A DNA stretch of 64,000 nt from Chryseotalea sp. WA131a (GTDB lineage: Bacteria; Bacteroidota; Bacteroidia; Cytophagales; Cyclobacteriaceae): contig CP073016.1 of assembly GCA_025370075.1 (NCBI GenBank), positions 3,968,001 through 4,032,000 of the forward strand. Direction: 5' to 3'. The notes beneath the pieces are model-generated. The model ran no database searches. It worked only from the letters and a program-made list of their open reading frames with translations, and was not told the origin of the DNA. Position 1 is the first letter of the stretch, and each line of letters starts with the position of its first letter. The translations under genes were made by a program, and so were the position numbers. This document shows positions 52,531 through 62,168 of this stretch, piece by piece.

Positions 52531-52997
52531 CCGTTCAATTAAAAGAAGTTAAGAACTTTTTTGAATTGCTAAACAAAAACAATGTTGAGTACATGATTAT
52601 TGGTGTCGTAGCGGTAAATGTACATGGCTATACACGCGCCACCGGTGATTTAGATATCTGGTACAACCCAACGGAAGTAAATTACCATAAACTACTAACT
52701 ACCATTCAAGAATTCGGGTTTGATACCTCTGAAATCGAGAGCCTTGCAAGCGACCCCTTGAAAGCCTTTATCCGTCTTCCGCTAGAAAGCTTTTATGTCG
52801 AGCTTTTAGCTATCATTGATGGGCGATTAGACTATAATGAAGTCTATAGTAGGACGTATAATTTTAATATAACGGAAGAGCTATCCGTAAAGGTTATTGG
52901 TTATGATGATTTGATTCAAAACAAAATTATGGCCAGAAGAGTGAAAGACCTAGATGACATTGCGCAGCTAGAAAGAAGAAGAAATAAACAGAATTGA
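52527..52997 (+). CDS. DUF6036/AbiEii-like nucleotidyltransferase
   Basis: 156 residues. The fold signature is GYTRATGDLDIWYN, with the DxD metal site preceded by an Arg-Ala-Thr-Gly loop as in AbiEii-like nucleotidyltransferases, and a front helix KNFFELLNKNNVEYMIIG. A later Asp-rich helix (RVKDLDDIAQLERR) is common in the family. Such proteins are the toxin or antitoxin partner in some defence and toxin-antitoxin loci. Here it is coupled to a 63-residue protein. Confidence 0.75.
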   Translation: MTVQLKEVKNFFELLNKNNVEYMIIGVVAVNVHGYTRATGDLDIWYNPTEVNYHKLLTTIQEFGFDTSEIESLASDPLKAFIRLPLESFYVELLAIIDGRLDYNEVYSRTYNFNITEELSVKVIGYDDLIQNKIMARRVKDLDDIAQLERRRNKQN

Positions 52998-53030
52998 TAT
53001 TCATTAATTCTTAAGTATCTAAACTGTTCC

Positions 53031-53060
53031 GTTGTCACGAAACCAAATAGCTTAATTTTG
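53031..53060 (+). promoter_or_regulatory. Bacteroidota-type promoter for bshA
   Basis: GTTG at 53031-53034 and TAATTTTG at 53053-53060, 18 bases apart, 16 bases before the bshA start. Confidence 0.5.
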
Positions 53061-53076
53061 GGTTAAAGAGTTTATT

Positions 53077-54228
53077 ATGCGAAACATGAATATAGGAATT
53101 GTGTGCTACCCAACCTTTGGTGGTAGCGGAGTGGTGGCCACTGAGTTAGGCAAGGCATTGGCCAAAGAAGGCCACAAGGTTCATTTTATCACCTACAGCC
53201 AGCCCAGCCGATTGGATTTTTTAAATGAAAATCTATTTTATCATGAAGTTGACTTTCGCTCGTATCCTTTATTTGAATACGCCCCCTATGAATTGGCATT
53301 GGCCAGTAAGATGGTGAGTGTAGTAAAAAACGAGAAACTGGATTTACTGCATGTGCACTACGCCATTCCACATGCCTCGGCCGCTTATATGGCTAAACAA
53401 ATATTAAAAACCGAAGGCATTTATATTCCCGTTATTACCACCCTGCATGGCACCGACATTACCCTCGTGGGCAAAGATGCATCCTATGAGCCGGTAGTAA
53501 CCTTCAGCATCAATCAATCGGATGGCGTCACCTCCGTTTCGGAAGACTTGAAAAAAGAAACGTACCAGTTTTTTAAAATCACCAACGAAATTGAAGTAAT
53601 ACCCAACTTCATTGATCTTGAGAAATTCAAAAAGCAGAAGAAAGACCATTTTAAAAAAGCCATTTGCCCTAATGGCGAATCGTTGATTGTGCACACCTCC
53701 AATTTCAGAAAAGTAAAACGGATCAAAGATGTGGTGGAGGTATTTTACAACATCCACAAAGAAATACCGGCTAAGTTGTTGATGATTGGGGATGGCCCCG
53801 AGCGGAGCAAAGCCGAAAAACAAGCACAAGAATTAGGCATTGCAGCCGATACCCGCTTTTTGGGAAAACAAGAAGCCGTTGAAGAAGTGCTATCGGTAGC
53901 TGATTTGTTTTTAATGCCTTCTGAAAAAGAAAGTTTTGGGTTAGCTGCCCTTGAAGCCATGGCTTGCGAAGTCCCGGTAATCTCATCCAACACGGGTGGG
54001 TTACCGGAATTAAACGTGCAAGGGGTAACAGGATTTTTAAGCAACGTAGGTGATATTGAAGACATGACCCGTAAGTCGCTATTTGTGTTGGACAAAAACA
54101 ATCTCCCCAAATTCAAAGAAAATGCTTTGAAGCGAGCCCAGGAATTTGACATCACCAAAATCCTGCCTTTATACGAAAACTACTACGAAAAGATTCTTGA
54201 AAAAGCATCTATAAAATCAACTGTTTAG
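53077..54228 (+). CDS. bshA: N-acetyl-alpha-D-glucosaminyl L-malate synthase (bacillithiol step 1)
   Basis: 383 residues, GT-B glycosyltransferase of family 4. IVCYPTFGGSGVVATELG at the N-terminus and LHVHYAIPHASAAYMAKQ are close to the BshA form; VSEDLKKETYQFF follows. The C-terminal half has GDGPERSKAEKQ and KESFGLAALEAMACEVPVIS, with the E-x7-E sugar-nucleotide pair. Joins GlcNAc from UDP-GlcNAc to L-malate, the first step of bacillithiol synthesis. BshB and BshC genes are not in the window. Confidence 0.9.
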   Translation: MRNMNIGIVCYPTFGGSGVVATELGKALAKEGHKVHFITYSQPSRLDFLNENLFYHEVDFRSYPLFEYAPYELALASKMVSVVKNEKLDLLHVHYAIPHASAAYMAKQILKTEGIYIPVITTLHGTDITLVGKDASYEPVVTFSINQSDGVTSVSEDLKKETYQFFKITNEIEVIPNFIDLEKFKKQKKDHFKKAICPNGESLIVHTSNFRKVKRIKDVVEVFYNIHKEIPAKLLMIGDGPERSKAEKQAQELGIAADTRFLGKQEAVEEVLSVADLFLMPSEKESFGLAALEAMACEVPVISSNTGGLPELNVQGVTGFLSNVGDIEDMTRKSLFVLDKNNLPKFKENALKRAQEFDITKILPLYENYYEKILEKASIKSTV

Positions 54229-54237
54229 AGATGAGTA

Positions 54238-54269
54238 CTTGCCTTTATTTGGGTCGGCAAATAAATTTG
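54238..54269 (+). promoter_or_regulatory. possible Bacteroidota-type promoter for the hydroxylase
   Basis: CTTG at 54238-54241 and TAAATTTG at 54262-54269, 20 bases apart. Confidence 0.4.
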
Positions 54270-54284
54270 TAATAGATTTAAAGT

Positions 54285-54920
54285 ATGGAAGCTACCTTCA
54301 TTAAACCAAGCAATAAGGGTACAAAGCAGCTTTTTAAGAACCCTCTTTTAGAAAGACTTACACGCACACACATTGGGGTACCCGTTACTATATTTTTCGT
54401 TTATTCCTGCCTGCTGTTGTATTGGAGCTTTAGCAACACATCGCTGACGTTGCTTACTTCCACGGCCATATTTTTTGCTGGGTTTATTTTTTTTACGTGG
54501 GTGGAATACCAAGTGCACCGACATATTTTTCACATGGGCACGTTCTCCAAATGGAGGAAAAAAACGCAGTACCTAATACATGGGGTGCATCATGAATTTC
54601 CCAAAGACAAAGGCCGCCTAGCCATGCCACCAATTGCCAGCTTGACCATCGGCACTTTGCTTCTTTTACTTTTTAGGTTGATTATGGGCGACTTGGCCTT
54701 CTCATTTATACCTGGCTTTATGATTGGGTATGCGTATTACCTGCTCGTTCACTACATGGTGCACGCACACCAACCACCTAACAATTTTTTCAAAGTATTG
54801 TGGATGAACCATAGTATTCATCACTATAAAAATGGGGAAGCCGTCTTTGGGGTAACATCACCCTTTTGGGATTATTTATACGGAACTACCGTAAAATCTC
54901 CGAAAGGAATTAAAAACTAG
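54285..54920 (+). CDS. membrane fatty acid hydroxylase / sterol desaturase family
   Basis: 211 residues with about four helices. Diiron histidine clusters: HRHIFH, HGVHHEF, HYMVHAHQ and HSIHHYKNGE. The spacing is that of fatty acid 2-hydroxylases (sphingolipid or capnine-type lipid hydroxylation in Bacteroidota). Inner membrane, oxygen dependent. Follows bshA by 56 bases but has its own promoter-like site. Confidence 0.87.
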   Translation: MEATFIKPSNKGTKQLFKNPLLERLTRTHIGVPVTIFFVYSCLLLYWSFSNTSLTLLTSTAIFFAGFIFFTWVEYQVHRHIFHMGTFSKWRKKTQYLIHGVHHEFPKDKGRLAMPPIASLTIGTLLLLLFRLIMGDLAFSFIPGFMIGYAYYLLVHYMVHAHQPPNNFFKVLWMNHSIHHYKNGEAVFGVTSPFWDYLYGTTVKSPKGIKN

Positions 54921-55089
54921 ATTCTGTTAGTAGGTTCAGCTTTCTTTTGAGGGGATTTTGAATGCGTAGGGCAAGTATATTTGTCGCTTCTTTTTTTGGT
55001 ACTTGTTCATTGATTCTTGTGATCGTGATGATTCAAGGAGCGAAAATAATTTCAACTAACTCGGCTAAAACATTGAGAAGTGAGTAAAA

Positions 55090-55968
55090 TCAATTTACCC
55101 TATTCACATCCACCTTCACCGAAATATTTTGTTTGCCTGAACTGAAGATGATCCCTTTAATAGGGGCCACATCAAAATAATCGCGGCCGAAGGCAACTAC
55201 GGTGTGATGGGAAGAAGGAAGCAAATTGTTGGTAGGGTCAAACTCTACCCAGCCAATGTGAGGAAAGTGAACTGCCACCCAGGCGTGCGAGGCATCGGAG
55301 CCAACCAGTTTTTCTTTTCCTGGAGGCGGAACCGTTTCGATGTAGCCACTCACATAACCAGCTGGCAATCCCATGTTGCGTAAGCCCGCAATCATAAGGT
55401 GGGCAAAATCTTGGCAAACACCTTTGCGAGATTTCAAAACTTCTTCTACCGGGGTATTGACAGTTGTGAACCCGGGTTTAAACTCAATTGAGTTAAAAAT
55501 CTTTTGCATCAATGCGAGGCAACTACTCCAAAGCGAGGCATTTTGCAAAAAACAATCTTGCGCAAAATTTTTGATAGCTTCGCTGTATGGAATATGGTAA
55601 GATGGCAATATGTATTGCGCTATTTCAGAATGGTCGTTAGCTCGATTACCAACATTCAATTCACCATCAGTCCACCGAGTAGCTGAATGAGTGGCCTTGT
55701 CAGGATTTATTCTATTTTCAATATCCACCACGCTTTCCGAAATAACTTCCAAATGCGAATGCTCTTGGTAAATTGAAATGAACAGCAATGTGTTGCCGAA
55801 AAAATCGGTGCGATATATAAGTTCATCGGGTGTAGGCGAAATTTTAACATCAGAGGAAATACACTTTTGCTTGGGCAGATTAAGCGGTACTAAACACAAT
55901 CGGTTGTGCGCGGTACTCACCCTATCTTGGTAGGTGTACTCGGTACTATGTCGGATGTGGTAGCGCAT
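55090..55968 (-). CDS. transglutaminase-like protein (third gene of the ATP-grasp operon)
   Basis: 292 residues. N-terminal beta domain (RYHIRHSTEYTYQDRVS), then a transglutaminase core with the triad Cys185 in GVCQDFAH, His in SDASHAW and Asp in EFDPTNN. No signal peptide, so cytoplasmic. It starts 3 bases after the ATP-grasp gene stop. With its neighbours it forms a conserved set thought to make or cut an unusual peptide bond. Confidence 0.87.
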   Translation of the reverse strand: MRYHIRHSTEYTYQDRVSTAHNRLCLVPLNLPKQKCISSDVKISPTPDELIYRTDFFGNTLLFISIYQEHSHLEVISESVVDIENRINPDKATHSATRWTDGELNVGNRANDHSEIAQYILPSYHIPYSEAIKNFAQDCFLQNASLWSSCLALMQKIFNSIEFKPGFTTVNTPVEEVLKSRKGVCQDFAHLMIAGLRNMGLPAGYVSGYIETVPPPGKEKLVGSDASHAWVAVHFPHIGWVEFDPTNNLLPSSHHTVVAFGRDYFDVAPIKGIIFSSGKQNISVKVDVNRVN

Positions 55969-55971
55969 GGG

Positions 55972-58536
55972 TTACACTTCAAATTGAAATCCGTCTTTGT
56001 CACCTTGCGCCTGATAGGTAGTATGGCTAAAGTAATTTGCGCTTAGCTTAGAAGACAGCAGCAAAATTTTACTTTGCAAGGATCCGCAAAACTCACCGAA
56101 GGCTTTGCGATGATGCGTTTCTGGGTCAGCCTCCATCAATTGGTCAATATTCATCAACCGAACTTGACTGTAACATTCAAACACCAACAACGAAATTTCA
56201 TTGTCGGCATGAGTGCCACCTTTCTGTGCAAGGGCTTTTGAATATTTTAGCAGGCCTTCTAATTGTGAAATAAGCGAGGTAGGATTTTGACCATTTAAAA
56301 ATAACAAGTCGACTGCAGGCGATACGCTCAACAGGGTGCGGTAAACAGATCGGTAAGAAGAAAGATTCTGATTACTCATGAGTAGGGCTTCCAAAAGCTG
56401 AAACTCCGTGCTCTCGTCATATTCATACGATAGGATTGGTTGATACTGCCCTAATTCCATTAGAATTTCTTCAATCAATTGGCCCATGCGGTACATGGTG
56501 CGCCCATCGCTGCGGTACATACTTTGGCGCGTCATCTCTGAAAAAGAAAGGAGTCCACCCTCTAGTTGATAGATTAAGGAAAAGATATAGCGGATTCCAT
56601 CTGGCTCCACCGCTCCCATTCTTCTTCTTACATTTTCAATTTCATCAATGATGCGCCAACTGTCCATCGTCCACCGGTCTCGGGCACCATACATCGCTTT
56701 GAGCAGATTATTTAAAGTAAACAATATGCTTCCCACGCGCTCGGGATTGCAGATGAGTTGATGAATTTCTTTTAATGGATTCTCCAGCTCGCCTTTTTTA
56801 TATTCAACAAATCCGGGATAGGTGTCAGTGAGGTGCGTTATAGTCTCCAACAATATTTTTATGTAGGCTGAATCATTAACTTGGTTGGCATAATTCTTCT
56901 CGGTAAGAATTCGCAACACAATCCGAATGAAGCGAGCGGAGCGAATCACGCGCTGCGTGTAGCGACCCACCCAAAATAAATTTTCGGCCGCGCGACTAGG
57001 CAATACCGCTTTGCGGTTCATATCCGGTGCACGTTGAATCAATGGGAAAGAATTATTTTTTTCTGGCACGGACTCCACCCATGTGTCTTTCGAAATGCCA
57101 CCATCTTGATTCGAAACCAAGAAACTGCCTTTCGCGGGCGAGCACCGGGTAAGGCCACCGTGCATCATTTCATAGTTTTCTTTGTTGGCTACCAAATAAG
57201 TGCGAAGCACCGTGAAGCGAGGTTCTAGTTTTTCTTTTGTGAAAACAGGTGAAGTGGAGAACGCCACCTCTTCTTGACCTACATATTTGAACGGTTCAAA
57301 TTTTATTTTTCTAATTAATTCATCTTTCTGTGCTTTTGAGAGACTTCTGCCCATTACTGTTTTAAAGCTGCTCATGCGCTCAATGCTTTTGATCACCAAT
57401 GTATCCAGGTTATCAATCACATAGTCCATTTCTTTTTTCTGACCGCACCACCACGTGGCAATCATGGGTAGAAGTGGGTCTTCATTGAGAAAAAACTTGA
57501 ATGCGTTCTGCATGAACGCCATCAAGCCAGTATTCTCAAGAATGCTACTGCCCAACGGATTGGCCACGGCCACATTGCCCTTTCGTACGGCTTGTAACAA
57601 ACCCGGAATGCCCAGTTGAGAATCCTCGCGCAGTTCGAGCGGATCGCAAAAGGTGTCATCCACCCTACGCAAAATCACATCTACTTTTTCTAAACCCTCT
57701 ACCGTTTTGATCCACACGAAGCTATCGCGCATGATCAAATCTTGGCCTTGCACCAAGGTAAGCCCCAAGTACGAAGCAAGAAATGCGTGTTCGAAATAGG
57801 TTTCGTTATTCGGTCCTGGTGTGAGCAATACAATGCGAGGATTTTCTTTGCCTTGGGGTGCAATCTGGATCAAGGTCTGCATCATGCTGCTGAAAAAACT
57901 TCCGAGCTTGGCAATCTGATGCTGCTGAAACAATTCTGGAACGATACGGCTCAATGCACTGCGGTTTTCCAACGCGTAGCCCATGCCCGAGGGTGCTTGT
58001 GCGCGATCTTTTATTACCCAAATTTTTCCATCGGGCCCCCGCGAAAGATCTGCCGAGTAAATCGGTAATTGATGGTTACTTGGTAATTTTATTTGATCGC
58101 AAGGCCGCAAAAACCCAGGATGCGCATAAATCAATTCAGGAGGAATGATTCCATTTTTTAGTAAAAGTCTTTCTCCATAGAGATCGTCTAAAATTTTATT
58201 GAGCACATAAGCCCGCTGCTTCATGCCTTGTTCTATGCCCTGCCACTCTTGTGATGAAACCATCATCGGAATGGCATCCAGCAACCAAGGTCGATTCAGT
58301 CCATTGCTATCTCCGTATGAATTGTAGGTAACACCATTTTCTTGCAGTTGCTTCAGTAGTTCTGCCTGGCGGGTTTTCAATTGGGCTACACCCAGCGCAT
58401 CAATGTTAGAAAGGAGCTGCTTCCAATATTGCTTGGGCTGCTCATCTTGTCCAAAGCACTCGTCTATCACCTTTTGGTCGGTAAGATAACCGGATGTGAG
58501 TATTTTGGTGGAAGGATTTTGAAGTGTGCTATCCAT
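55972..58536 (-). CDS. circularly permuted ATP-grasp ligase fused to alpha-E domain
   Basis: 854 residues from ATG at 58536; a TTG at 58551 overlapping the previous stop as TTGA is an alternative start. Residues about 15-480 are the type 2 circularly permuted ATP-grasp domain: SGMGYALENRSALSR, VLLTPGPNNETYFEHAFLA, RRVDDTFCDPLELREDSQLG, VANPLGSSILENTGLMAF. Residues about 520-840 are the helical alpha-E domain, beginning LPSRAAENLFWVGRYTQR. In many bacteria these are separate genes; here they are fused. Expected to form an amide bond to an unknown peptide. Confidence 0.88.
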   Translation of the reverse strand: MDSTLQNPSTKILTSGYLTDQKVIDECFGQDEQPKQYWKQLLSNIDALGVAQLKTRQAELLKQLQENGVTYNSYGDSNGLNRPWLLDAIPMMVSSQEWQGIEQGMKQRAYVLNKILDDLYGERLLLKNGIIPPELIYAHPGFLRPCDQIKLPSNHQLPIYSADLSRGPDGKIWVIKDRAQAPSGMGYALENRSALSRIVPELFQQHQIAKLGSFFSSMMQTLIQIAPQGKENPRIVLLTPGPNNETYFEHAFLASYLGLTLVQGQDLIMRDSFVWIKTVEGLEKVDVILRRVDDTFCDPLELREDSQLGIPGLLQAVRKGNVAVANPLGSSILENTGLMAFMQNAFKFFLNEDPLLPMIATWWCGQKKEMDYVIDNLDTLVIKSIERMSSFKTVMGRSLSKAQKDELIRKIKFEPFKYVGQEEVAFSTSPVFTKEKLEPRFTVLRTYLVANKENYEMMHGGLTRCSPAKGSFLVSNQDGGISKDTWVESVPEKNNSFPLIQRAPDMNRKAVLPSRAAENLFWVGRYTQRVIRSARFIRIVLRILTEKNYANQVNDSAYIKILLETITHLTDTYPGFVEYKKGELENPLKEIHQLICNPERVGSILFTLNNLLKAMYGARDRWTMDSWRIIDEIENVRRRMGAVEPDGIRYIFSLIYQLEGGLLSFSEMTRQSMYRSDGRTMYRMGQLIEEILMELGQYQPILSYEYDESTEFQLLEALLMSNQNLSSYRSVYRTLLSVSPAVDLLFLNGQNPTSLISQLEGLLKYSKALAQKGGTHADNEISLLVFECYSQVRLMNIDQLMEADPETHHRKAFGEFCGSLQSKILLLSSKLSANYFSHTTYQAQGDKDGFQFEV

Positions 58537-58547
58537 CAGGGTACTTT

Positions 58548-61500
58548 TCAAAATTGGCGAAGGTCTAAAGTTCGTGGATATTCTGGACTTACTATCAACG
58601 GAGGCGGATCAAAATTTTTGGGCACTTGGGTTGGCTCTACATACCGTGACACAGTGCTAAAATTTTCAGAAGGCGTGAAGGTGCCTTGCGTATGGCCTTG
58701 CGTCCAAAAGCGGCTGATTCTTCTTCCCTCTGCTTCGTATGAATTGACAGGGAATGTATCGTAATTTCTTCCGCCCGGATGTGCCACGTGATAGGTGCAG
58801 CCACCAATGGCGCGGTGATTCCAGGTATCGATCACATCAAACACCAACGGCACGTCTTTGCCCAACGTAGGGTGCAAGGCCGATGGTGGCGTCCATGCGC
58901 GGTAACGAATGCCCGCGACATATTCGCCTTTAGTCAAGGTGGATTGCAGCGGCACTGGCACACCATTGCACGCAATCATGTAACGCTCTCGGTTGAAATT
59001 TTTTACTTTCACTTCCACGCGCTCCACCGATGAATCGACAAAACGAGTGGTGCCTGAACTGGACGATTCCTCACCCAGCACATGCCATGGCTCAATGCCC
59101 ATGCGCAACAGCAACTCCATGTCTTGCACGGCAATTTTTCCATACAACGGAAAACGAAATTCAAAAAATGTCTCCAACCACTTTAGTTGAAAGGGGTATC
59201 CTGCTTCTTGCAGTTCGGTGACCACTTCTGCCAAATCTTGCTCCACATAATGCGGCAGCATGAATTTATCATACAGCTCTGTGCCCCAACGCGTCAACTT
59301 GTGTTTATAAGGTGTCTTCCAAAATTTTGCCAACAAGCAACGGATCAACAACAGTTGTACAATACACATGTGCTTATTGGGTGGCATGTCAAATCCTCTA
59401 AACTCTAGCAAACCCAATCGACCCGTGGAGCTATCGGGTGAATAGAGTTTATCGATACAAAACTCTGCACGGTGTGTGTTGCCGGTAATGTCAATCAACA
59501 GATTTCTAAAAATCCGATCGACCATCCAAAACGGAATTTCGCCTTGCTCGGGCAATTGATTGAATGCTATCTCCAACTCATACAACATCTCCTGCCGGCC
59601 TTCGTCTACACGTGGTGCTTGGCTGGTAGGCCCCACAAACGAAGAAGAAAAAAGGTACGACAACCCGGGATGGTGCTGCCAATAGGTGATTAAGCTTCGC
59701 AGCAAATCAGGTCTGCGCAACAGCGGGCTATCCGCTGGCTTCATTCCACCAATAGTGATGTGATTACCTCCACCGGTGCCGGTGTGTTTTCCATCGAGAT
59801 TAAATTTCTCCGTGCTCAACCGACTGAGCCGTGCTTGTTCAAAAAGAATATCGTAGTTGCTAACAATCTCCTTCCAACTTTTAGCCGGATGAATGTTTAC
59901 TTCCAACACACCTGGATCTGGCGAGAGCGAAAGTTTGGTGACGCGATTATCATACGGTGGCTCGTAGCCTTCAATCACCACTTTCAAATTTAATTTTTCT
60001 GTGGCAGCCTCAATGGAAGCAAGTAAATCAAAATAATGCTCCACGTGAGTGAGCGGTGGCATGAAGAAATAAATCTTACCCTCGCGCACTTCAATGCACA
60101 AAGCAGTTTTGATCGTGTAAACTTCAAACGAAGGTGTTACCTCTTCAGGTTTTTCTTTTTTGTGTTTTGAAGTAGTGGTCTGTGGTTTTTTGTGGTTGTC
60201 TTTTTCGTCCTCACTTTCTTCGAGCAGCGAAGGTTGATAAAATTCTTTTGGTAGATTTTCTTCAGCAATAGGTTTATTGTACCGTTTTTCTGCTGTGCTG
60301 TGAAAATTTTCCAGATCAGGAAGTTCTTCAAATGTGCTTCGCTCTACCTTGCGCTGTGTTTTGGTTTCTTGCAGGTACGCAATGGATTTCAATGGCAAGC
60401 GCAAGCCAATGGCTGAGTTGCCCGGTATCAATACCAAATGATTATTCCGAAAAGGCCACTGACACGAAATCCATCGGTTGTTCCAATGGTTCCACTCCAA
60501 GGGAATAACATAGCCCACCGGATTGCCCAATCCCTTTGTCAAGAGCTCCGCTAACTTTTGTCGCTCCAGCGGGTCGTTCAAGTTTGCTTTGTACGGATCT
60601 AAATTGACCGGCACTTTGTTTTCTTCCCACAAAAAATAAAAAGCATCTTCCATAGCAGGATGGACATGCGTTGCCGGAATATTTAAAAACTTGGTCAATT
60701 CATGCGCTAACTTCTCTGCATCGGCCACGGTATAGCGCGAGGGACTTTCGTTCACACCTGCCTGTCCGGTAGGCAGGTCCAATAGCGAATCATTTTTCCA
60801 AATAGGTTGTCCATCATTTCGCCAATAAGCGGAGTATTGCCAGCGTGGCAATGGTTCGCCCGGATACCACTTGCCTTGGCCTATGTGAATGTACCCGTTT
60901 GGGGCAAATGATTTTTTCAATCGCTGAATCAACTCCGCTCCCAGTTTTCGTTTCTGAGGGCCATCGGCACCGGTGTTCCATTCCTTTGCTTCCATGTCAT
61001 CGATGGAAACAAAGGTAGGCTCGCCACCCATGGTCAATCGCATGTCACCTTGTTGCAACTCTTCGTCCACTTTGTTTCCCAACCCAATGATGGTTGCCCA
61101 CTCTTCGTCTGTGTACGGCTTTGTCACGCGTGGGTCTTCGTGAATACGCACGACTTCATTTGCAAAACCAAATGTCACTTCGCACACATCGGTGAGGCCA
61201 GTAACAGGTGCAGCACTCACCGGGTCAGGCGTGCAGCACAACGGAATATGTCCTTCGCCCGCAAACAATCCAGAAGTGGGATCAAGCCCGATCCATCCTG
61301 CACCGGGAATAAATACTTCGGCCCACGCGTGCAAGTCTGTAAAATCTTTTTCAGTACCCGAGGGCCCGTCCAATGCTTTTACATCGGCCTTCAATTGAAT
61401 GAGATAACCCGAGGCGAAACGCGCGGCCAATCCAAGATGGCGAAGCACTTGCACCAGCAGCCATCCCGAATCGCGGCACGAACCACTTTTCAAATTCAAT

Positions 61501-62018
61501 GTTTGCTCACACGATTGAATGCCAGGCTCGAGCCGCACGGTATATTGCGTTTGCTTCCACACTTGTTGATTCAACGCTACCAAAAAATCAATGATGGGTT
61601 TCTTTTTTGAAATATCGATCGACTTTACCCATTGCTGAAGAAGTGGCCCATTCTCGGTAACTTCAAAATAGGGAAGCAATTCTTTTTTTAGTTGTGCATC
61701 GTATGTAAACGGAAAATCATCGGCATACTTCTCCACAAAAAAATCAAAGGGGTTGATCACGATCATGTCGGCAATCACCTCCACATCAAACTTTAGCTCG
61801 GTCGTCTTCTCAGGAAAAACCACACGCGCCAACATATTGCCGAATGGGTCTTGTTGCCAGTTGATAAAATGATTTTCGGGTTTGATCTTGAGCGAGTACG
61901 ATAAGATGGGTGTGCGGCCATGGGGCGCGGGGCGTAATCGAAAGATATGAGGTGAAAGACCAACTGCGCGATCATACTCATATTTCATTTGATGACGAAC
62001 CGCGACTTTGATGGACAT
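58548..62018 (-). CDS. large transglutaminase with DUF2126 (amidoligase-like) domain
   Basis: 1156 residues. Residues 1-300: beta domain and transglutaminase core with Cys181 in GSCRDSGWLL, His in DLHAWAEVF, Asp in GLDPTSG. Then the DUF2126 region with RLTMGGEPTFVSIDD, GQGKWYPGEPLPRW, HTGTGGGNHITIGG and FEFRFPLYGKIAVQDMELLL. A 23-base palindrome (60756-60778) adds LPTGQAG near residue 413, in a loop after WKNDSLLD. A low-complexity Lys/Thr linker lies near 610-640. First gene of the operon; the next gene starts within or just after its stop. Confidence 0.88.
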   Translation of the reverse strand: MSIKVAVRHQMKYEYDRAVGLSPHIFRLRPAPHGRTPILSYSLKIKPENHFINWQQDPFGNMLARVVFPEKTTELKFDVEVIADMIVINPFDFFVEKYADDFPFTYDAQLKKELLPYFEVTENGPLLQQWVKSIDISKKKPIIDFLVALNQQVWKQTQYTVRLEPGIQSCEQTLNLKSGSCRDSGWLLVQVLRHLGLAARFASGYLIQLKADVKALDGPSGTEKDFTDLHAWAEVFIPGAGWIGLDPTSGLFAGEGHIPLCCTPDPVSAAPVTGLTDVCEVTFGFANEVVRIHEDPRVTKPYTDEEWATIIGLGNKVDEELQQGDMRLTMGGEPTFVSIDDMEAKEWNTGADGPQKRKLGAELIQRLKKSFAPNGYIHIGQGKWYPGEPLPRWQYSAYWRNDGQPIWKNDSLLDLPTGQAGVNESPSRYTVADAEKLAHELTKFLNIPATHVHPAMEDAFYFLWEENKVPVNLDPYKANLNDPLERQKLAELLTKGLGNPVGYVIPLEWNHWNNRWISCQWPFRNNHLVLIPGNSAIGLRLPLKSIAYLQETKTQRKVERSTFEELPDLENFHSTAEKRYNKPIAEENLPKEFYQPSLLEESEDEKDNHKKPQTTTSKHKKEKPEEVTPSFEVYTIKTALCIEVREGKIYFFMPPLTHVEHYFDLLASIEAATEKLNLKVVIEGYEPPYDNRVTKLSLSPDPGVLEVNIHPAKSWKEIVSNYDILFEQARLSRLSTEKFNLDGKHTGTGGGNHITIGGMKPADSPLLRRPDLLRSLITYWQHHPGLSYLFSSSFVGPTSQAPRVDEGRQEMLYELEIAFNQLPEQGEIPFWMVDRIFRNLLIDITGNTHRAEFCIDKLYSPDSSTGRLGLLEFRGFDMPPNKHMCIVQLLLIRCLLAKFWKTPYKHKLTRWGTELYDKFMLPHYVEQDLAEVVTELQEAGYPFQLKWLETFFEFRFPLYGKIAVQDMELLLRMGIEPWHVLGEESSSSGTTRFVDSSVERVEVKVKNFNRERYMIACNGVPVPLQSTLTKGEYVAGIRYRAWTPPSALHPTLGKDVPLVFDVIDTWNHRAIGGCTYHVAHPGGRNYDTFPVNSYEAEGRRISRFWTQGHTQGTFTPSENFSTVSRYVEPTQVPKNFDPPPLIVSPEYPRTLDLRQF
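60756..60778. repeat. in-frame coding palindrome, copy D
   Basis: Arms ACCTGCCT and AGGCAGGT (8 bp, perfect) around a 7-base spacer; on the coding strand it gives LPTGQAG inside the DUF2126 protein. Confidence 0.88.
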
Positions 62019-62168
62019 AGGTAATAGGTTATAAAATAGTCAACCAAGTTATTGTTTATTTTAGAATGTTGGGTGATTATTTTAAAGCTTCCGAAATCGA
62101 AAAGAGCTGAACGTGAAGAAAATGGGTTTCTGCAATTTTACAACGTTTGCTAATCCGTTGCACGTTAT

